From Rosellinia necatrix (taxonomy: Eukaryota > Ascomycota > Sordariomycetes > Xylariales > Xylariaceae): 64,000 nt of DNA. The notes under the pieces are model-generated. The model saw only the letters and a list, made by a program, of their open reading frames with translations, had not been told where the DNA came from and did not search any database. Both the position numbers and the translations under genes were made by a program. The stretch lies in assembly GCA_021209875.1 (NCBI GenBank), contig JAGYVD010000003.1, positions 1,426,001-1,490,000 of the forward strand, given 5' to 3'. This document shows positions 12,357 through 27,400 of this stretch, piece after piece (position 1 is the first letter of the stretch; every line of letters starts with the position of its first letter).

Positions 12357-12524
12357 CAGGATTTTCTGCTTCAGGATTTTTATTTTAAAATTTTTGCTTT
12401 AAAATTTTCTGTTTTAAAATTTTTAGCGCGGGATTTTTAACGCAGGATTTTTAGCGCGGGATTTTTAGCGCAGGATTTTTAGCTCAGGATTTTTAATGCA
12501 GGATTTTTAGCTTAAAATTTTTAA
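12357..12524 (+). repeat. 14-bp minisatellite, about 12 units
   Basis: Units follow GGATTTTTAGCGCA with variants. Central units keep GCGC/GCGG, while units at the left edge have AAATTTTT in place of GGATTTTT, so GG-to-AA changes have spread unevenly over the array. Confidence 0.85.
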
Positions 12525-14159
12525 ATTATAATAGTTAAATTTATTAAAATTAATAATAAATATTAAAATTAGTTTTTTTATTATATCTAAGTTTTATTAA
12601 TGTTGTTATATTTTTATTATAACTAGTTTTTTATTTTTATAACTGGTCTTTTTTATAGTTAGTTTTTATATAATAATTATTTTTTTAGCGGCAGCAGCTA
12701 ATATTTTATAATTATTAAATTTTTTATTAATTTTTAAATTAATAAATAAAATTATTATAAACATATTATATTTTATTTAAATTTATTTTATTAAAATTTA
12801 TAATATTTAAATTTAATATATAAATATTTAATATAGGTTAAATAATTTTTAAACTTATAAATATTATAATTATTATTTTATAAAAATAAATAAAAGTTTT
12901 AAATTTATAAAATATAAAATAAAATAAAAATTAAATAATAAATAAAATTATTTAAAAAAACAGCTGATTAAAAAATATAAAAAGTTATATTAAAATTTTT
13001 AAACTATTTTTATTTTAATTATTTTTAATTTTAAAAATATTAATAAAAATATATTAAAAAAAATAAAAATAAAAATAAAAAAACTCATAATTAAGTTTAT
13101 AAAATAATTTTTAACGTTTATATTTTTTAACTTAAAATATTTTTATAAAAATAAAAAATAAAAATAAACTTATAATAAAATTGATAAAAGATTCTTTTTA
13201 TTAATATTATATTTATTTTTAAAAATATTAATAAAAATAAAAATAAAAATAAATATTAAAATAAATTTATAATCAAATTTATAAAAAAAATTTTTATTAG
13301 CTAAAAAATATTTTATAAAAATATTAAAAAAATAATAAAAATAAAACAATAAAAAAATTATATTAAAGTTTTATAAATTTTATTATTTCAAAAATTTATT
13401 TATATTTTATAAAATATTAATAAATAAGTTTATTAATATTTAATATTAATAAAAATATATTAAATAAACTTTTATAATTAAATTTAATTATAAAAGCTTA
13501 AGTTTTTAAATATAATATTATAAAAACATTAATAAAAAAATTATGAATAAAACAGTTTTATTTATAATAAACTTTATAAATTAATTTTTTTGTTTTAATA
13601 AGTTTAAACAATTAAAATTTATTAATAAATTAATTAATATAATAATTAAAATAAATGTAAATAATAATTTAAAAAAAACAAAAAACACATGAAATTAATT
13701 TTTATTAACTTATATAGTTTAAAATTAACTAGTTATAACAGTATTAAATCGTTTTTTAATTAATCAATATTAAAATCAATATAAAAGTAAATAAAAACTT
13801 TAAAAAAACATATTTTATTAATTTTTTATTTTTTTTAAAGTTTTAACTAATTAAAAAGTTTAAATTTAATTATTTAAACAATTAATATAATAATTAAAAT
13901 ATAAATAAAATATAATAAACTTATTAAGCAAATTTATATTAAAAAAAACCTAGTTTTAATAATAAAGCTTTTTAAATATTAATAAAGTTATGTTTTAAAT
14001 TAAAAAGGGTTAAAACTTTAAAAAATAAATATATAATTAATAACTTATAAAATTAGCAAACATTTTAAAAATAAAAAAATTATAAAAAAAAAAAAAAAGT
14101 AGGTGTTAATAAATAAAAAGCTTTATTAATAATTAAAATTAAACCTACTTTTTAAGCTT

Positions 14160-14900
14160 ATTATTATTAATACAAAATATTTTATAAAAATTAATATATT
14201 TAAATAAAATTAAATTAGAAATTAAATTAAAAGTTAAATAAAAATATAAATTAAATAAAATATATATAAAAATTAAATAAAAATTAAATAAAACATACAA
14301 ATTAAATAAAATATATATAAAAATACAAATTAATTAAAAATTAATTAAAAATAAAAATTCACTATAAATTAAATAATAATAAAAGCTAAATAAAAATACA
14401 AATTAAATAAAATATATATAAAAATTCAATAAAAATTAAATAATAATATAAATTAAATAAAATATAAATATAAATGCAATAAAAATTAAATAATAATAAA
14501 AATTAAATAAAAATACAAATTAAATAAAATATATATAAAAATTAACTAAAAATTAAATAATAATATAAATTAAATAAAATATAAATATAAATGCAATAAA
14601 AATTAAATAATAATAAAAATAAAATAAAAATACAAATTAAATAAAATATATATAAAAATTAACTAAAAATTAAATAATAATATAAATTAAATAATAATAA
14701 AAATGAAAAAAATATATATAAAATTAACTAAAAATTTAAAAAATTAAATAATAATAAAAATTAATAAAAATTCAATATATATAAAAATCCAAAAGAATTA
14801 ATAAAAATTAAATAAAAATTAAATAATAATAAAAATTAATAAAAATTTAATAAAAATTTCATAAAAGTTTAAAATTTACTAAAAATTTTATATATAAAAA
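14160..14900 (+). repeat. Degenerate A-rich tandem array
   Basis: Repeated blocks based on AAATTAAATAAAATATATA alternate with TACAAATTAAATAA and GCAATAAAAATTAAATAATA variants at loosely regular spacing. The strand is strongly A over T. Origin unknown; it could be a RIP-degraded higher-order satellite. Confidence 0.7.
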
Positions 14901-16359
14901 ACTAAATAAAAATAAAAATAAAAAATAAATATTATTTTAATTATTACTGTTATAAATATTAGTATTATTAAAATTATTATTATTATAATTATAACTACTT
15001 TAATTATTATTTTATTATTATTTTAAGTATTATTATTTAAATATAAATTTATATTTAATTTTTAAATTAAAATAAAATAAAATAATATAATAAATAAATT
15101 AATAATAAAACAATTAAAATAAAATTAAAATAAATAATAATAAAATAAAAACTATTATATAAAATAATAATAAATTTTTTAAAAAACAGATGATAATAAT
15201 AATATTATTATTATATTAATAAACTAATTAATATAGCTTTTATATAACTTTATTAATAGTGCTACTAGCAGCGTTATAACAGGTTTATAAAACTTAATAT
15301 ATATTAAAATATAAAGTTTATAGCAATTAAAAACATATATTTTAATAATAACTAAAAATATTAATAAATATATAAAATATAATATATATTTTTATATTTA
15401 TATTAATATAATATTTATTTTTTGCTAATATTTTATAATAATTATATATTAAACTTTATAATTATAACCTGTTTAATATATATAACATAATAATTTACAG
15501 CTATTTAAATATTAATAAAATATTATTTTATTAATAATATTATATAAACTTACTATTAAATATTTTATATATATATACTTCTGCTGCTTTTTATAATATT
15601 ATAATTATTTCAAGTTATATATGTCATTTTTTATTTTTGTTTAATATAATTTTATATGTTAGCTTTTAAAATAATACTTTTAATATTAATAGCTTAATTT
15701 ATTTTTAATAATATTTAATTTTTAAAATATATTATTTATATTATTAGCTATTTATTTATATATTAATTAATATTATAATTAATTAAAAGCTTATTTTTAG
15801 TTTTTATTATTACTTGTTTTATATACGCAAAATTATTTTTTAATTTTATTTTTAGCAACTATATTACTAGTAGGTTTTTGTTTTTTTTTTAAGCGTTTAA
15901 TAGCCTAGAGATTTTTATTATTATTAAAAAGCTGTTTTTTTATAATAAAAAATAGTAATAGTTTTAAAAATAAACTTTAATGATTAAAAATAATAGCTAG
16001 TATTATAAATAATAACTATAAATATTTAATATTTATATCTGTTTAAAAAATAATGTTTTTAAAATTTTATACAGCAACATATTTAAACGGGCTAATAATA
16101 CTAGATCTATACATATAAATATTAAAATAGAATTTATTATTCATAATAATTTAAATAATAAAATAATTAGTAGCAGCATAATAAAATCTTATAAAATAAA
16201 TATTATAAAAAAATATTTTTTATTGTTTTAATAAATATAAATAACTTTAAAAATAAAAGTCTAACCTGCTTATTATTTAATATAGCTATAATATAAATTA
16301 ATATAATAAAATTTTTTTATAATAAATAATTTTTATTTTTAAATTATTATATTATATAT

Positions 16360-16675
16360 TGTTGAATGGGCTTCGTACGTGCGATGCATGTACTGTTCAC
16401 GCGTGAAACAGAATACAACTTCTTATTATATAATGTTTATTATGCTTGATAATTAGTCTATCTAAATAACTATCATGCATAGCATTATTTCAAGTCTTAT
16501 ACAAGAATTCTACTAGCGTACGACCTACTAAAATAACAGCGATAATATAGCTTGTCTTATATATAAAGCATACACGCTGTATGCATATACGTGACATATA
16601 TACCATATGCTTATATAAAACATATGCACGTATAACAGCTGTAAGTAACTGTGACCAATTGCCATAGTTCTAACA
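16360..16675 (+). mobile_element. Solo LTR, family F (Copia-like ends)
   Basis: A 316-bp GC-richer unit running from TGTTGAATGGG to AGTTCTAACA, with canonical TG...CA ends and imperfect terminal inversion (TGTTGAA/TTCTAACA). It is flanked by TATAT on both sides (16355-16359 and 16676-16680). Only copy in the window. Copia-type is inferred from the TGTTG/CAACA-like ends only. Confidence 0.75.
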
Positions 16676-17180
16676 TATATATTAAATTTAATCTGATTTA
16701 TTTATTATTTACTGCTGCTTATAATAATTAATAGTAAATTATTTATTTTTATTTAAAAAAGGTTAAAAAGCTTATAAATAATTATAACAGATTATTATTT
16801 ATATTTTTCTGTTTTTAATTATATTATTTTTAATTTTTAGTTATAAATTTTAATATTATATTATAATAAAACAAAATTAATATTTTTATAACTTTTAATG
16901 TTAAATATTTATAACCAGCTTTTTTATAGTATTAAATATTATTAATAGTTTTAATAATGTTTTTAATAGCTTATTTATTATATAATTTTAACTGTTAATA
17001 TTTAATATAAAAATGTTTTAATTTATTTAAAAACTAACTTTAATATTATATATATAATAAAATATAACATTAAACTTTTTAAACATAACTTTATATTATT
17101 TTATAGTTTAAACAGTATAATATAATTAACGATTAAATAACTAAGATTAATAAAATATAATATATATTAAAATATAAAAT
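16676..17180. other. AT-saturated filler before element D
   Basis: No gene or repeat border recognised. Ends in AAAAT, the left target duplication of element D. Confidence 0.5.
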
Positions 17181-17378
17181 TAATAGGCATTAGATAGTTG
17201 GAAAGAGATAAAGATTAATTTACCATTTATCTCCTAGTTTAACTAATGTATAGCTATTTCTAAAAGCCTTCCGGAAGAAAGGCTTTACTAAAGAAAGCTT
17301 CTTAAAAAAAGCTTTTTTAAAAAAGGCGTCCGATAAAACAGCTTTTTTAAAAAAGTTGTCTGTTGGGATAGCTTTATA
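17181..17378 (+). repeat. Left LTR of element D
   Basis: The outer part (17181 to about 17290) is little mutated, including the GCCTTCCGGAAGAAAGGC palindrome. The inner part, from about 17300, is a run of AAAAAAGCTTTTTT-like sequence. Its partner at 43191 shows the opposite polarity. Confidence 0.75.
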
Positions 17379-20300
17379 ATTGCCTCTAATATAAAAGTAT
17401 CAACGACCTTGTTGATTTATAACAGCTAAAAAAAAAGAATTAAAGCAAAAAAAATCTCCTGCGCTTTTTAGAAGTGTTTATAAATAATAATAATATTTTC
17501 GGTCTGCAAGTTTAAGCTTAATCTATTAATAATAAAATATAAAAAAGTAAAAAATAAAAATATAAAAAAGGAGTCTAATATATTTATAATTTATAACTAA
17601 TAACAGCGTTTACGGTTTATAAATTTAAGCCTATTTTCTTAGTACAAATAAAAAATAGAAGTAATAGATTTTTATATCGTTATTAAAAATAAAAAACTAA
17701 TATCGTTGTTATAAAGTATCGGTATAAAAGTATGCACGATAGCAAAAATGTTAAAAAAAAAAAGTAAAAAAAAAACGATTTAAAAAAAAAACAATAAAAT
17801 AAATATTATTAAAAAATATTTATATATAAAACAATTAACAAAAGCTTTATTATTAAAAAAAAAATAGTTTATAAAAATAGTTAACTATTTAAAAACTAAC
17901 TAGCTTTTTTAAACTTTACGTTTTAATATTTTAAAAAGCTAAGCTATGCTTAATAATATCTGCTAAATATAACAGCGTTTATTTACTGTTTTTAATAGCA
18001 ATTTTTTTAAGTTTAAGCTTACATTAATAATAACTTGCTTGCGTGTAGTTTTTTCGTATAACTAAGATTTTTTAACTGCAGAAGTTTTTTTTGCTAACGC
18101 TTTTATTAGTTAAACAAGCGTTATAATTAATATAATATTTAAAAAAATCTTTTTTGCTAGCTTTTTAACTAATATAATCGTAAAATTATTAATATTATAA
18201 ATATTGTTATAATTATAAAATTATTAATATTATAAACGTTGTTATAATTAATTATATAACTAATAATATAAAAATTATTAAAAAATTTTATGTTTAGCTT
18301 ATATAGCTTTATTAATTTTATAATTAATAATTTCTAACTTTAAAAACCATTTAATATTATATAGTTATAATTCTGTATTTTTTTTTTTAATTTTTTAATT
18401 TAAGCACGCAAAATAAAAATTTTAGTTATTAATAATTAAATAGCTTTAACTATTACGTTTAAAAGTCTTTTAAATTTATTATTAAACAAGCTTTTAATTT
18501 TATTAATTTTATCTGCAAAAATAGTCTGATTAAATAAAGCAATTAAATTTGTAAAGCTTTTATAATATATTATTAAATTATTTTTAATATAAAAAGCTTT
18601 TTTATAATAAAAGCAAAAAATAAGCGCTGCCGCGTTATTTTTTAAGTTTTAAAAATAATTATATAATTGTTTTATAATTTTATATTAAATATCTGCTGTT
18701 ATATTAATAATAATAGCTAATTTTTAATTATTATTAGTTTTTGCTTGTCGAAATATAATACTGTATTAGCTTTTATATATAACGTTATTAAAAATATATT
18801 TATAAATTTTTTTAATATTAAACAATATTTAATGTTGTTATAACGCAAGGTTTATAATGCTAATTAATATTTTATAAAGCTTTAATTGCTAGACTTATAA
18901 AAATTAAACTTGTTTAAACGTTAGCTATATAATTTAAAGTTGTTTAAATATAGTTTACGTTGCTTAATAATAAATATTAATATTATTTTAATTAATATTA
19001 TCGTTTATATTGCTAGCAATCTTCTAGTCGCTTGTTAAATTAATCGTTTTAGTTAATATAAATAATATTACTAGCGCAGTATTAAAGTTATATTAATATT
19101 TCTGCTTATATGCTTATATAATTTAACGTTTAATATTAATTTTTTTGTTTTAAATGTTTGCAACTATAACGTTATTACTTACTAAAATATCTGTAATATT
19201 AACAGCTTTTTAAATAGTTATAAGATTAATAATAGAACTAGTTATAACTAGATTATAAAAAACTGTGCTAAAAATAACGGCTTTATGCTATATATTTTTA
19301 CAAATTTAATGTTTTTTTTTATTGTTATTATTAGCTGTTTTAATAAAAACAGCAACAATATTTTTAGCAAGTTTATATTGCTTAAAAAAATAACTTATTT
19401 AAAAAAAAAGTATTAACAAAAAAGCTTTTAAAACTATTAATTATTTAAATCTTATTTAAACTAATAAAAGCTTAATTTAATTAAAAAATTCTAAAACTAT
19501 ATTTAATATTATTAAAAATTTATAAAGGTTTAATATTTTTATAGCAGAAATAGTAAAATATTTTTAGTAATATTATAATTATTTTTAGCTTTTATTTTAT
19601 AATTTTTTAAGCTGCTTTTTAATTTTAAAATATAATTTAGATTTAAAAATTAACGATATAGTATTATAATAACTAAATTAATAATAATATAATTATTATT
19701 AATATTATTTTAAATTAAATATTGTTTAAAAATATGTTTTTAATAATTTTAAAAATTAATAAGCTTATAATTAATAAAATATTATTAGTTTAAATTAATC
19801 GATTTTTTTATAGTTATATTTTTTAATTTTATATTAATTTTAAACGTTTAAACAACTATTTTATTAATAATTAACTTATAATATACTTGCTAATTATGTT
19901 TATAAGTAATATTTTAAAAAAAATCGGCCGTTATAATTATTATTTTAATTTAACTGTTATAATAAAAAGTAAGTTCTAGGACTTTTTTTTAAATAAGCTT
20001 GTTAATTTAGTTATAGCTTAAATTATTATTAAAAGCGACGATTTTATTATGGTCGGCTATAAAGCAATAAATTGTTTCTACAAATGTTATTTTAACTAAA
20101 AATATATATTAAAACAGTAATAAAAATAATAAATAATAAATAAAAATTATGTTAAATAATATAAACGTAATAAAAATTATAATAAAAATATGTTATAAAA
20201 TATAAAAATAGTAATGAAATATATTATATAATATTAACAAAATATATATATAAATAAAAACATTAAAAAGCTTTATATAAAAAGTTTATATATAAACGTT

Positions 20301-23300
20301 TTATATAAAAAGCTTTATATGTTTTATTTTATATAATAGGATAAATAATTAATTATATACGTGAAATAAAATATATTAAATAAACAAGCCGGTTATATTT
20401 AGTTTATTTAGTTTAAATAACTAAGCTGGTTATATTTATTATACTGCACGTAGTAGTATTTATATATTAATAATTAAAATAATATTTATTTGTTGTTAAT
20501 TTTTATTTAATACTTTTTTTATTACTTTTATTACAAGTTTTATTTTTTTAACATGTTTAATATATAGTTTTTTTAAAATAACCAGCTTTTTTTTATTAAA
20601 AGCTTTTATTAGTTTAGCAGCGTTTTATATAAGCAATGTTTTAAAATATTATTTATTATATAAAGCTTTATATTTTTTATTAAATAAAATATTCTAATAT
20701 TAAATATTTATTAGTTTTATTAATCTATTAAGCTAATATAGTTTTAATTTTATAAAATATAAAATTGTTTATATTTTTTTTAATATAAATATGTTTTTGG
20801 CGTTTTTTTTTTAATAAAAAAAGTTTAGTTTTAGCAGCACTAAAAATAAATATGCTATTAAAACAACTTAATATATACGTTAATATTTAAAAAGTTTAAT
20901 TTATATGTTAGCTTATTTATTTTTTTAATATAATAAATAATCCTGTTTATTGTTATAATTATTTTTGCAAAAGTTTTTAAACAGATAATATTTTTATATA
21001 AATATAAAAATTTTTTTGTTGATTTAAAATTAAATTAAATTATGTTTAATATTATATTAAATTTTTATATTAGCTGTTATAAATTAAATTGCTGTTTTAA
21101 TATCTGTTTAATATAATTAGTAATAAAAATTAAAATTAATTAATTTATAAAATATTTTTATAATTAACAAAGAATTTTATAGCTTAAAACTTAATATTAT
21201 TTTATTTAAACATTTTTTACCGCTATTAATTTAGCGTTATTAAAATTATGTTGTAATATTAAAATAATATTTATTTATAACGTTTTTAAAAATATTATAT
21301 AATAATAAATAATAATTTTAACGTTTTAATTACGTTTTTGTTTTAACCGTTAATTTAAAAATAATAATTTGTTGTTATTTTTAGCAACATATTTATTTTA
21401 GTTTATAAAGTTTGCTAAAATTTAAACATAAATTTTAAGTTTTTATTTAAAATAATTTTTGCTAGCATGCTTTAATTATATAATAATAATATAAATACCA
21501 GACCTTTTATTTATTTTTAGCTTTATATATAACGTTTTTAAGTATTAATAATGTTTTTTTAGAAAATTTATAAATAACCGGCATAAAAAAGTTATAAATT
21601 ATATAACTTTTTATTTTTTAAAAAATGTTTGCTGTTAAAACTTCCAGTAGTTTAATAATAAAATCTATTATAATAATATAATATAGTTGTAATAATTTTA
21701 TAATAAGTTTTAATTTTTTAATAATTTCTGCGAATTAGTTATATATTTAAAACATTAAAAATAATGCTAAATATATTAAAATATTTATTTTAAAAGTTAT
21801 AAATAATAAAACTTTATAGTTTATAATATATTTTTAAAAGCTAAAATAATATTTTTATTATATATTAACTATAATAATTATTATTAATAACTAGCTAAAA
21901 TATATAATTTTATTTTGTTTTAAACGTTTATTATATAAAATAAATCGTTAAAATTTCATAAAAAAATAAACTAATAATCGGCTATAATATAAAACTAATT
22001 TTTTAAATAATTATATATTTATTATAGTTATTTTTTATATTATTTGTTTATTTTTTTAATTATTTTTATAAAATAAAGATTTTTTTATAGCTTTAAATAA
22101 ATTTTTTTTAAACGTTATTTATTTTAATTTTTGTACTTATAATATAACTAAAATTTTTAGTAATATTTTTAAATATTTTTGCTTTTTATTATTTTGAATA
22201 ATAGTATTATTAATGTTATATATAATTAGTAGTTATAATAGCATATCTAGTATAAAATTAAGCTGACCTAATATATAATAAATATTTAGCTAAAATTAAA
22301 ATAAATAAATAAATGTTATTATTAATTTAATATTTAATTTTAAAACATTAATTAATTTTAAGCTTGTTTATTTTATAATATTTTATATAATAAAATAGTT
22401 TGTTAATATTACTACTAGCAGCATATAAAATTATATCTGCGCTTATAATTAACGATATATTTAAACTAAGGTTAATATTTTTTTTTTAATAGATTAATAA
22501 GTTGTTTTTGCTGTATAAAAGTTTTATTAAAAAATAAAATAAGTTTGATGTTATCAATAAAAGTTTTTCTGTTATTTTATATAAAGCTTATATAAAAGTT
22601 ATTATTTTATATTTTTGTTTATAAAAGCGTTAAATTTAATAAAAAACTATTTTTTATTTTTTAATATTTAAAATAGCTAGTATTTATAAGCTAGTTTTAA
22701 ATAATTTTAAAGCTTTATATTTTTAAGTTAATTAATATAAATATAATTTTATTGCTTAATATTATTACGTTAAAATTATTTTAAAAATAGTTTTTGCCGT
22801 TTTTATGTTTATTAAAAGCTTTGTTTTTTTTTTATAATAATAAAAGCTTTTGCTAATACTAAAAATAAACTTAGGTAAAAATCCTATTATTTTAATATAT
22901 ATTTTAAATCTATAAATATTATTAATAGTTTTAATTTATAAATAGCTTCGATTTAATTATTAATAATTATAAAGCTAAAACTGTTTATTAAAATGTTTAA
23001 TAGTTGTATTATAAAATATATTATAAATAATTTTATTAGTTTTAAGCTAAAGTTAATATTATTAAAAACTTGAAATTTCTTTTTAATATATTTATAATAT
23101 TTATTAGCGGTTTTTAAAAATATTATAACGTTGTTAATATATTCTGCTCTAAATTAGCTATATAATATAAAAATATTATTTATAAATTGTTATATATAAC
23201 TTAAGCTATTTTTAAATTTTATTAATATAATTTTAAATATATAAAACTTTTAATAAAACAACTATTATTTTGTTTTTATAGCTTGGTTATACTAGTAGTT

Positions 23301-23356
23301 AATAAAAAAATTTAAAATAATTAATTATTATAATATATTAATATTTTTTTAGTTTA

Positions 23357-23540
23357 TAGTATAGTTTACTAGGGGTAGTATAGTTGAGTCTGTAAAAGTG
23401 TGATATAGATTAGATGGAGGCTTCTGGTCCCGCAGAGACCAGAAGCCTTTTAGACTAGGTTATCTTATTTAAACTATATAATTTTTATTTAGCTAGCGCA
23501 GCTAGCTAAATAAAAAGCCCCCTTTTTTTTAATTATATTA
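23357..23540 (+). repeat. Left LTR of element E
   Basis: The first 100 bp match solo copy E1 almost perfectly, including the GGCTTCTGGTC hairpin. The last 80 bp are converted, for example the terminal CTGACTGTGTCA block reads TTAATTATATTA. The second hairpin is changed symmetrically in both arms and so still pairs. Confidence 0.75.
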
Positions 23541-24150
23541 AGTGCCAGGGCTACAATAAAACGTTATTGTTTTTAATAATTATAACTTTTTTTTTACTGT
23601 TTATAAAGTTAGCTACGGCTTTTTTTTAATTTTTCTAGCTAAAGTCTACTTTTTTTTCGATTTTAGTATTTTTTAATTAATTCTTTAATACTACGTAGTT
23701 ACTACTCCGATCTTTATTAATTGTTTTTATAGCCGTATTTTTTTTATTTAATAAAATAATTAAATCCGTTTTTAGTACAGTTTATTTAATGCTTAAAAAT
23801 TATTTCGATTTTAAATAAATTATTTTTTTTTTTTAAGTTTTGCTTTTTAAATATTAAGCCTAGTGCTAGTATTTTCTAGTAAAAAAAATCTTTGTTTATA
23901 TTTTTAAGTAATAAATATATAACCGAAATAATAAAATAATTATTGAAAGTTTTTAACAATTTTAACTTATAAGCTAATTTATTAATTTTTTTTAATTTTT
24001 ATAGTTTTACGCGTTATTAAAAGTATTTTTAAACAGCTTTTTAAAAATAATATTTTATATAAAATTTTAAATATATTTTATTTTTTATATTAAATTTTAT
24101 TAATTTATATTTATTATTATAATATTATTTTACGCGCGCCGCTACAAAAT

Positions 24151-24406
24151 TGTTAGAGTAGGCAAGGGGTGCCAGGCTTGGCACCACCAGTTGCCCCACT
24201 GTAAGATTAGATAAGGTGGTCCAGGCCACCTGGGCTAGCCTACTTGGGCTAGGCCTACCCACCTACCTGTACTAGTAGGTGGAATTCTAGGACTGCACCT
24301 AGAATTCCACCATCTTTATTACCAACTACATACAACACCACAAACTAGACCAGCATACAGTAAAATACAGCTATTTACAGCTTCATACCCCTGACCAGAC
24401 TTATCA
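24151..24406 (+). mobile_element. Solo LTR, family A, copy 1
   Basis: A 256-bp GC-rich unit from TGTTAGAGTAGG to CAGACTTATCA (TG...CA) with AAAAT on both sides (24146-24150 and 24407-24411). It is nested in element E. It contains a 14-bp-arm hairpin around GGTGGAATTCTAGG and several shorter palindromes. Copy 2 lies inverted at 34068. Confidence 0.85.
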
Positions 24407-27400
24407 AAAATCTATAGCTAACTTTATATTTTTATAAAAATCTTTTTATATAAATTAAATATTTTTAATAATTATATTTATTTTTATATTAACAAAGATT
24501 TTATTTAGTTTAAATAGCTAGAATTTAAAAAGCGGTTTATAAACTAATAATTTAATAAGTTTTAAATATACTTTGTTTAAATTTTATTATAAAAATAATA
24601 ATATATTTACTTATTTATAGGTTAAATATATATATATATAATATTAAATAACAATTTCTACTATTTAATTTTTTATTCAGATAATTTATTATTTTACAGA
24701 TAATAAAAAGTTATTATTAAAAGTTTTGTTTTTATAGCTTTTTAAAGCTCTGTTTAAAATTTAAAAATAAATTTGCGATTTTAATTAAAAATAATACTGC
24801 TTAATACGTTTTAATTAAATAACAAGAATTGCTTAGCTAATACTTTTGCCTACTTTTTAATAAAATATTTCTTATTATTAAATATAAGTAATAAACGTTT
24901 TAATATAGCATATATTATTATTATTAATATATTATAATAATTAAATTTTTTGATTGCTATAATATAACTAAAAATAATACTTTAAATAAGCTTATAATAA
25001 AATTTATTATAATTGTTTTTATTAGTTTAATATTTTTAATTAAATAAGTTAATAATTACTGACCGGCTTTTTTTATTAATACTATATAACTTATATTTAT
25101 TGCAATAATTTAAATATGTTTTTATTTTGCAAGTTTTTAATTTAATAATATAAAGTTTTAGTTTTTTATTATATATTGCTTATTAAAATAATATTTATTA
25201 TTATATATTATTGCTAAAAATTTAGCTATTTATTTTTAAATATATATAATTTATGCTTATTTTTCGGTTAATATTATATAATAAATTATTTATAATTATA
25301 AAAAATATCCAAGCTTAAAAATTTTACAACGTTTTTATTGCTTTTATAAATTACTTTTAAAACTTTTAATATTTAAAATTTTAACGTAGTCTGTTATAAT
25401 TTTAGCTTTTATTATTTTTTTATTACTAGCTTTAAATATATTATTTATATATTATTTAATACTAGTTTTTATTTGTTCAGACTATTTTTTTTAACATTTA
25501 TTAAATTAATAATATTTTTAATCGATTAAAGATATTTAAAACAAAATTCAGTCTATTTAACACATAATATATTTATAATTTATATTATAACAAATATATA
25601 AACGCGTTAACTAAACATTTGTTTATATAGTTAATAAACTTATTATTAAGCTTAGTTTAATTTAATATATTTTTATTATTAAATAATTAATAAAAAACTA
25701 TTAAGTCTGCTAAAGCTTTAATTATAGTTTATAAACGTTAATAAGCTTAAATTATATAAGCTACTTCTAGTTTAAAAATTTATATTTTATTTTTAATTAT
25801 AATATATAACAACTTAAAAATATTACTAGCAATATTTATATATTTAAAATTATTAATTTTAATTTTTATATATATTTATTTTAATATAAAATAATATTAT
25901 TTTAAAGCTTTTTTAATAAGCTATTTATTTATATATATAATATTTTTATAAAATTATAATAATAAAATATAATATATAAATAAATTAAATCTTAAAAAGC
26001 TTTAAATAATTTTATTTTAGCTATAATTAATTTAAAATATATAAACTAATAATATATTTAACGCTTGTTATAATTATTAACTTTATATCGTCCTGTTTTA
26101 TATTTTTTTTTAAATAACTTTGTTTTACGTTTTTACAAAATTTTATAATTTTAGCATAATATAGCAATAATATATAAAAAAATCTTATACTTTTTAAAAA
26201 TTATTTTAAAGCTTTTAATTAATTTAAAACTTAAAATTTTTAAATATTGCTAACTGTTCTTTTATTATTAATATATTTAAAACGTCTACTTAAAAACTTA
26301 ATAATTTTATAAATAAATATATAGTAAAATCTTTTTAAAAATAAAAAATCTTTTTATTAAATAATATAAAAATATTATATAAACAACTTAAATAATCTGC
26401 TTTAATATTTAAAAAATAATAATATTATTAATAAAAGCTTTATAATAATATTTATAAAAGCAAAGCAATTTATTTATAAAATATTAAATATATGCAAACA
26501 TATTATAAAATCTTATTAAAGCTCTTATTAATTATTTTAGTTTTTAAAGATTTATTATTATAAATTAGTTTTAATAGTCGGAGTAAACTATAAATTAATA
26601 AAAAATATAATTATGTTTATTATAGTTAAATATTTTTTTTTAATTAACTTAATAATTATAAATTATAATAGTAATAAATAATTATTTAAAACAGCGACTT
26701 TATTTAAAACTTTTAAATTAACTACTAAACGTAAATATAGTTCTTTTTACGTATAAGCTATATAATAAAAATTAAATATATAAATAAAAAAACTATTAAT
26801 TTATTCTATCTTATTTTATTTATAAAATTTATTAAATATTATATTAACAGTTTTTAATCGTATATACTAAAAAATATAATTAAAAATTTAGTTTTATTTA
26901 TTGCTAATTATTTATTAAAAAGATCTTTATTTGTTTTTTTTAATATATTAATAATACTTTAGTTTTTTAAATATTAAATATTTTTTTAATAACTTAAAAT
27001 TTCTAGTGCTATAATATTTTTTTAATATAAATAAACTATTTATTTAAAGCTTTAACTTTGTCTTTTTTACTAGGCTTTTTTATACCTAGTATTAACAGAA
27101 TTTCCTAGATTTTAAGCTTTAAAGCTTTATTTAGTTATTTGCCAGCTTCTGCTACAGGCGTGTTAATTACGTTAACTTTACCTGTTATATTTATTATATT
27201 AAAAACTTTGTTAGAAAAAAAGCCTTTTAAAAAAATTCCATGTTATTTTAACGTGCTAATTATTTTAGCAATCGCGCTAGTTGTTATTATAATCAGGTTT
27301 AAATATTAAATCGCGTTGCAATTTTAATATATATTAATAATAATAGCTGTAATAATAAAAGTTATTAATATAAGGTCTGCTAATAAATACATGTTTAATA

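Larger units (their letters stand above)
11274..16359. other. AT-saturated sequence with two minisatellites
   Basis: About 5 kb without genes or detectable LTR borders, apart from the tandem arrays at 12357-12524 and 14160-14900. It may hide completely eroded elements. Confidence 0.5.
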
